Shown here: one piece after another, positions 61,615 to 64,000 of the stretch | Position numbering within the stretch: the stretch's first letter is position 1 | Layout: every line of letters begins with the position of its first letter | Assembly (NCBI RefSeq): GCF_020042665.1 | Contig: NZ_CP083376.1 | Coordinates: forward strand, 3,384,001-3,448,000 | Length of the DNA: 64,000 bases | Direction of reading: 5' to 3' | DNA from: Pseudoxanthomonas sp. X-1 | GTDB lineage: Bacteria > Pseudomonadota > Gammaproteobacteria > Xanthomonadales > Xanthomonadaceae | The notes under the pieces: generated by a model | What the model saw: only the letters and a program-made list of their open reading frames with translations | Databases searched by the model: none | Told to the model about the DNA's origin: nothing | Made by a program: the position numbers and the translations under genes

Positions 61615-62562
61615 CTAACGCCGACGGGATCCAGCCGTGATGCGTCCTGCGACGACGGCTGCCGGCGCGAGCGCGCACACCCAAGCCAGAAGGAAAACCA
61701 GCACCGCAGGCCCGCCCACACTTCCGCGCTCCATCACCAGCATGGCCAACGGCGGAAGCAGTGCGGTGGCGAAGATGCAGGCGCCCGCGACGATGTCGTC
61801 CTGCAGTCCCGGGCCCTTCCGGGCTCGTTCGGCCCCCGTCTGCCTGCGCGCCATGAACGCCCAGAGGTAGCAGGCTCCGATGCCATACGCGACGAAGAAC
61901 GCCGCCCACGCCAGCGACTTGCCCGCCCGCGGGTTCGACAGCCCTCGTTCCACTGCGGAATCCGGCCTCGCCCATGAAAGCTTCAGGTGCCCATCGACCT
62001 TGTCGAAATCCGCTTGCGCTTTGCGCAGCTGCGCGACGATCGCCTCACCCTGACGCTTGGCCATCCGCTCGGCAGTCGAGCATGAAGAGGCCTGGATGCG
62101 CTCGACCGAGTCCGCCAGCTGGCGCGCATAGCGGCGGGCGATCGCCACATGGTGCTCCTCGTGGACCTGCACCCGATGCTGGAAATCGCGCCAGAACTCC
62201 CGGGTTGCCACTGACGCCCTGGGATCAGGCGTCCAGACAGGCAGTGCGACCGAGATGCCGATCCCCACCCGCGCCTGCATGATGCGGCACCCTTCGGACG
62301 ACTGACGCAGAACATAATCGAGCCGCATCTTCGCGCGCGTCAGGCCAGCGAGTGTTTCTTCGGCCGGCCCGTCGTCCTTTCCCAGCTGGGCCTTGGCCCG
62401 CTTGCTCCACGCCGCCATGGAGGCAAGGATCTCGTGGCCATCGCGCCCGGTCACGGTATAGGTGGAGTCCTTGCGGTTCTCCTGGACCGTGCCGGCGTAT
62501 GCGCTGGTGGTCAGGGCGAGCATGACCACGACAGCAAGACGCCATCCGGCGCGTCGCAACAT
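61615..62562 (-). CDS. DUF922-like putative Zn-dependent protease with C-terminal membrane domain
   Basis: This protein has about 315 aa from MLRRAGWRLAVVVMLALTTS, with upstream in-frame starts at 62574 and 62619. A signal peptide ends near AYA-G. The exported domain (about 25-175) has the DUF922 pattern YTVTGRDGHEILASMAAWSK and a zincin HExxH at HEEHH (134-138, VQVHEEHHVAIARRY). The C-terminal part has three membrane helices (SLAWAAFFVAYGIGACYLWA, VAGACIFATALLPPLAMLVM, VLVFLLAWVCALAPAAVVAG), which I do not know from other DUF922 proteins. The substrate is unknown. Confidence 0.75.
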   Translation of the reverse strand: MLRRAGWRLAVVVMLALTTSAYAGTVQENRKDSTYTVTGRDGHEILASMAAWSKRAKAQLGKDDGPAEETLAGLTRAKMRLDYVLRQSSEGCRIMQARVGIGISVALPVWTPDPRASVATREFWRDFQHRVQVHEEHHVAIARRYARQLADSVERIQASSCSTAERMAKRQGEAIVAQLRKAQADFDKVDGHLKLSWARPDSAVERGLSNPRAGKSLAWAAFFVAYGIGACYLWAFMARRQTGAERARKGPGLQDDIVAGACIFATALLPPLAMLVMERGSVGGPAVLVFLLAWVCALAPAAVVAGRITAGSRRR

Positions 62563-62902
62563 CCCTGAGCACATCGGCAGTTCCTTGTCTGTCCCCGTCG
62601 ATGAGCCTAACCCATCCACCTCCCGACAGATCTTCTAGGACCCTGCCGGGCAGTGGCTGATCTCGCAAAGCGTCGACCGGTCGCGAGGGCAACAGAGTCC
62701 ACGTCGCCAGGTGACATCGACTGGCCTCCGCAGAGTGGAAACAGGGACAGGGATCGACGAACCCGACCGTTTCAAGCCGATTGCCGTTCTGGCGAAACGC
62801 GTCGCTTCAGGCGCGTCTTTACCGCTGCGTAATCGGGAAGGCGGGCATCACGGCGCGATCGCCGTGCTTCCTGGAAGTTCACCGGACGCCGAGGTCCTGC
62901 GA
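62563..62902. other. Intergenic region between the DUF922-like gene and tRNA-Lys
   Basis: These 340 bases have no convincing ORF. They should carry the DUF922 gene promoter and the 3' trailer of tRNA-Lys. A short inverted repeat (AAACGCGTC...GGCGCGTCTTT, about 62796-62820) may end the tRNA transcript. No tRNA-end duplication that would mark an integrated element was seen. Confidence 0.45.
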
Positions 62903-62978
62903 TGGTGGGCCGTGAAGGATTCGAACCTTCGACCAAAAGATTAAAAGTCTTCTGCTCTACCGACTGAGCTAACGGCCC
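62903..62978 (-). tRNA. tRNA-Lys (anticodon TTT)
   Basis: This 76-nt cloverleaf has acceptor GGGCCGT/ACGGCCC, discriminator A and an encoded CCA. The anticodon loop CTTTTAA lies in the arm AGAAGA/TCTTTT. It lies 70 bases downstream of queC on the same strand. Confidence 0.97.
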
Positions 62979-63048
62979 GGACACGCGGCCCGGCGTTGCG
63001 CCGGGGCCGGCCATTCTACCGGAATGGGCTGGCGATGCGACCCGCGCC

Positions 63049-63714
63049 TCAGGCGTAGCGCGTGGGATCGGGCACGCCGGCATCGGCGAAGCCCGCCGCG
63101 CGCAGGCGGCAGGCGTCGCAGTGCCCGCAGGCGGCTCCGCTGGCATCGGCGTTGTAGCAGGACACGGTGGCACCGAAGTCCACGCCCAGGCGCACGCCCT
63201 CGCGCACGATGTCGGCCTTGCTCATGAACTGCAGCGGCGCATGCACGCGCAGGCCGGCCCCTTCCACGCCCGCCTTGGTCGCCAGGTTGGCCAGCGTCTG
63301 GAAGGCGGAGATGAACTCGGGCCGGCAGTCCGGATAGCCGGAGTAGTCCACCGCGTTGACGCCGCAGAAGATATCGGCCGCGCCGAGCACTTCGGCCCAG
63401 CCCAGGGCCACGGACAGCATGATGGTGTTGCGCGCCGGCACATAGGTGACCGGGATGCCTTCGCCACCGGCCTGCGGCACCTCGATGTCGTCGGTCAGCG
63501 CCGAGCCGCCGATGCTGCGCAGGTCGACGTGGACGACCTTGTGCGCGGCGGCGCCGAGCTGCTGCGCCACGCGCGCGGCGGCGTCGAGTTCGGAGGTGTG
63601 GCGCTGTCCGTACTGCACGCTCAGCGCGTGCGTGCGGAGACCCTGTTCGCGGGCGATGGCCAGGACGACGGCCGAATCCATGCCCCCGGAGAGGAGGACG
63701 ACTGCATTTTTCAT
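63049..63714 (-). CDS. queC: 7-cyano-7-deazaguanine synthase QueC
   Basis: This ATP-dependent enzyme turns 7-carboxy-7-deazaguanine into preQ0 for queuosine tRNA modification. It has 221 aa. The PP-loop is [15 protein letters not shown] (residues 7-21). The C-terminal zinc-binding cysteines are in [40 protein letters not shown] and [15 protein letters not shown] are family blocks. It follows queE, which makes its substrate. Confidence 0.96.
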   Translation of the reverse strand: MKNAVVLLSGGMDSAVVLAIAREQGLRTHALSVQYGQRHTSELDAAARVAQQLGAAAHKVVHVDLRSIGGSALTDDIEVPQAGGEGIPVTYVPARNTIMLSVALGWAEVLGAADIFCGVNAVDYSGYPDCRPEFISAFQTLANLATKAGVEGAGLRVHAPLQFMSKADIVREGVRLGVDFGATVSCYNADASGAACGHCDACRLRAAGFADAGVPDPTRYA

Positions 63715-63799
63715 GTGGGGTGTTCTTCTTGCCGGCGAGACAGGCCGGGGAGCGCATAGCCTACCGCCCGGCCGCCGGGCCGGCACCCGCGGCGACGGC

Positions 63800-64000
63800 T
63801 CAGCGGCCGGGCTCGTCGTTCCACAGCAGCTTGTGCAGCTGCATCTGGAAGCGCACCGGCAGGCGATCCTCGACGATCCAGTCGGCCAACGCGCGCGGGC
63901 TCACCTGGTCCTTGGACGGGGAGAACAGCACGGCGCAACGCTGGTCCAGCGCGTGCTCGCGCACCACCTGGCGCGCCCATTCGTAGTCGGCGCGGCTGCA
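63800..64000 (-). CDS. queE: 7-carboxy-7-deazaguanine synthase QueE (3' end only)
   Basis: The last 66 codons of a gene run off the window at base 64000. The visible C-terminus includes [20 protein letters not shown] and [15 protein letters not shown] and ends NDEPGR. This matches the end of QueE, the radical SAM enzyme that closes the deazaguanine ring. The catalytic N-terminal part is outside the window. It lies 85 bases upstream of queC, giving a queE-queC unit. Confidence 0.88.
   Translation of the reverse strand, partial: CSRADYEWARQVVREHALDQRCAVLFSPSKDQVSPRALADWIVEDRLPVRFQMQLHKLLWNDEPGR

Noticed and set aside
61615..62902. The DUF922-like gene and flank considered as an island integrated at tRNA-Lys
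   Set aside because: No copy of the tRNA 3' end, no integrase gene and no marked shift in base composition was seen across the boundary.

Overview
The window reads as a chromosomal segment of a high-GC gammaproteobacterium of the Xanthomonadaceae/Lysobacteraceae type (Xanthomonas, Pseudoxanthomonas, Lysobacter and relatives; genus not resolved). This rests on the codon use, the ahpC-ahpF-oxyR order typical of Xanthomonas, the secreted subtilase with a C-terminal PPC domain, and the dispersed intergenic repeats. No rRNA, insertion sequence, prophage or CRISPR array is visible, and most of the window is core chromosome.

Layout. 1-12024: the classic transcription/translation cluster on the minus strand. 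In order of transcription it is promoter, tRNA-Tyr, tRNA-Gly, tRNA-Thr, tuf, tRNA-Trp, secE, nusG, rplK, rplA, rplJ, rplL, rpoB, rpoC (cut by the window edge). 12255-13415: an isovaleryl-CoA dehydrogenase on the plus strand. 13631-20671: a minus-strand block with a TPR protein, lolB, ispE, tRNA-Gln, prs, rplY, pth and ychF, divergent from hemA-prfA (20736-23076). 23506-27092: an ECF sigma/anti-sigma pair divergent from a subtilase, followed by an unusual Ala/Gly/Ser-rich secreted protein. 27201-33640: moaB, ppk2, a glycosyltransferase, a yihY/tlpA-like/acylphosphatase operon, a wrbA-like gene, a DUF2069 gene and a single-domain asparaginase-like gene.

34008-43229: a large secreted subtilisin, ilvE, sufT and the three transhydrogenase genes. 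Here pntAA is separated from pntAB-pntB by an oppositely oriented sigma factor/anti-sigma-like/DUF3106 module. 43279-48012: two tandem DUF1631 paralogues. 48152-54735: nitroreductase; a tightly overlapping 5'-3' exonuclease/NUDIX/N-formylglutamate amidohydrolase group followed by a transglutaminase-like gene; pip; prmC; and an esterase-like lipoprotein. 54782-59829: the peroxide-defence locus ahpC, ahpF, oxyR and tal, with a well-formed OxyR-like site and promoter upstream of ahpC. 59921-64000: serB, a DUF1275 membrane protein, a DUF922 HExxH protein, tRNA-Lys, queC and the 3' end of queE.

The non-coding DNA is unusually structured. Three G/A-rich inverted repeats each sit directly against the stop codon of a translation or housekeeping gene (rpoB, pth, prs). 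Five small REP-like palindromes are present, three of them clustered at 23.2-23.4 kb. Two copies of a larger inverted-repeat element (33.7 and 57.3 kb) and a second long inverted repeat (57.5 kb) are also visible. No single clearly new defence or biosynthetic system was found. The best leads are the stop-codon-abutting repeats, the sigma/anti-sigma/subtilase locus, the sigma module inside the pnt genes, the aromatic-free secreted protein and the tandem DUF1631 pair. All functional calls come from reading motifs by eye; no database search was run.
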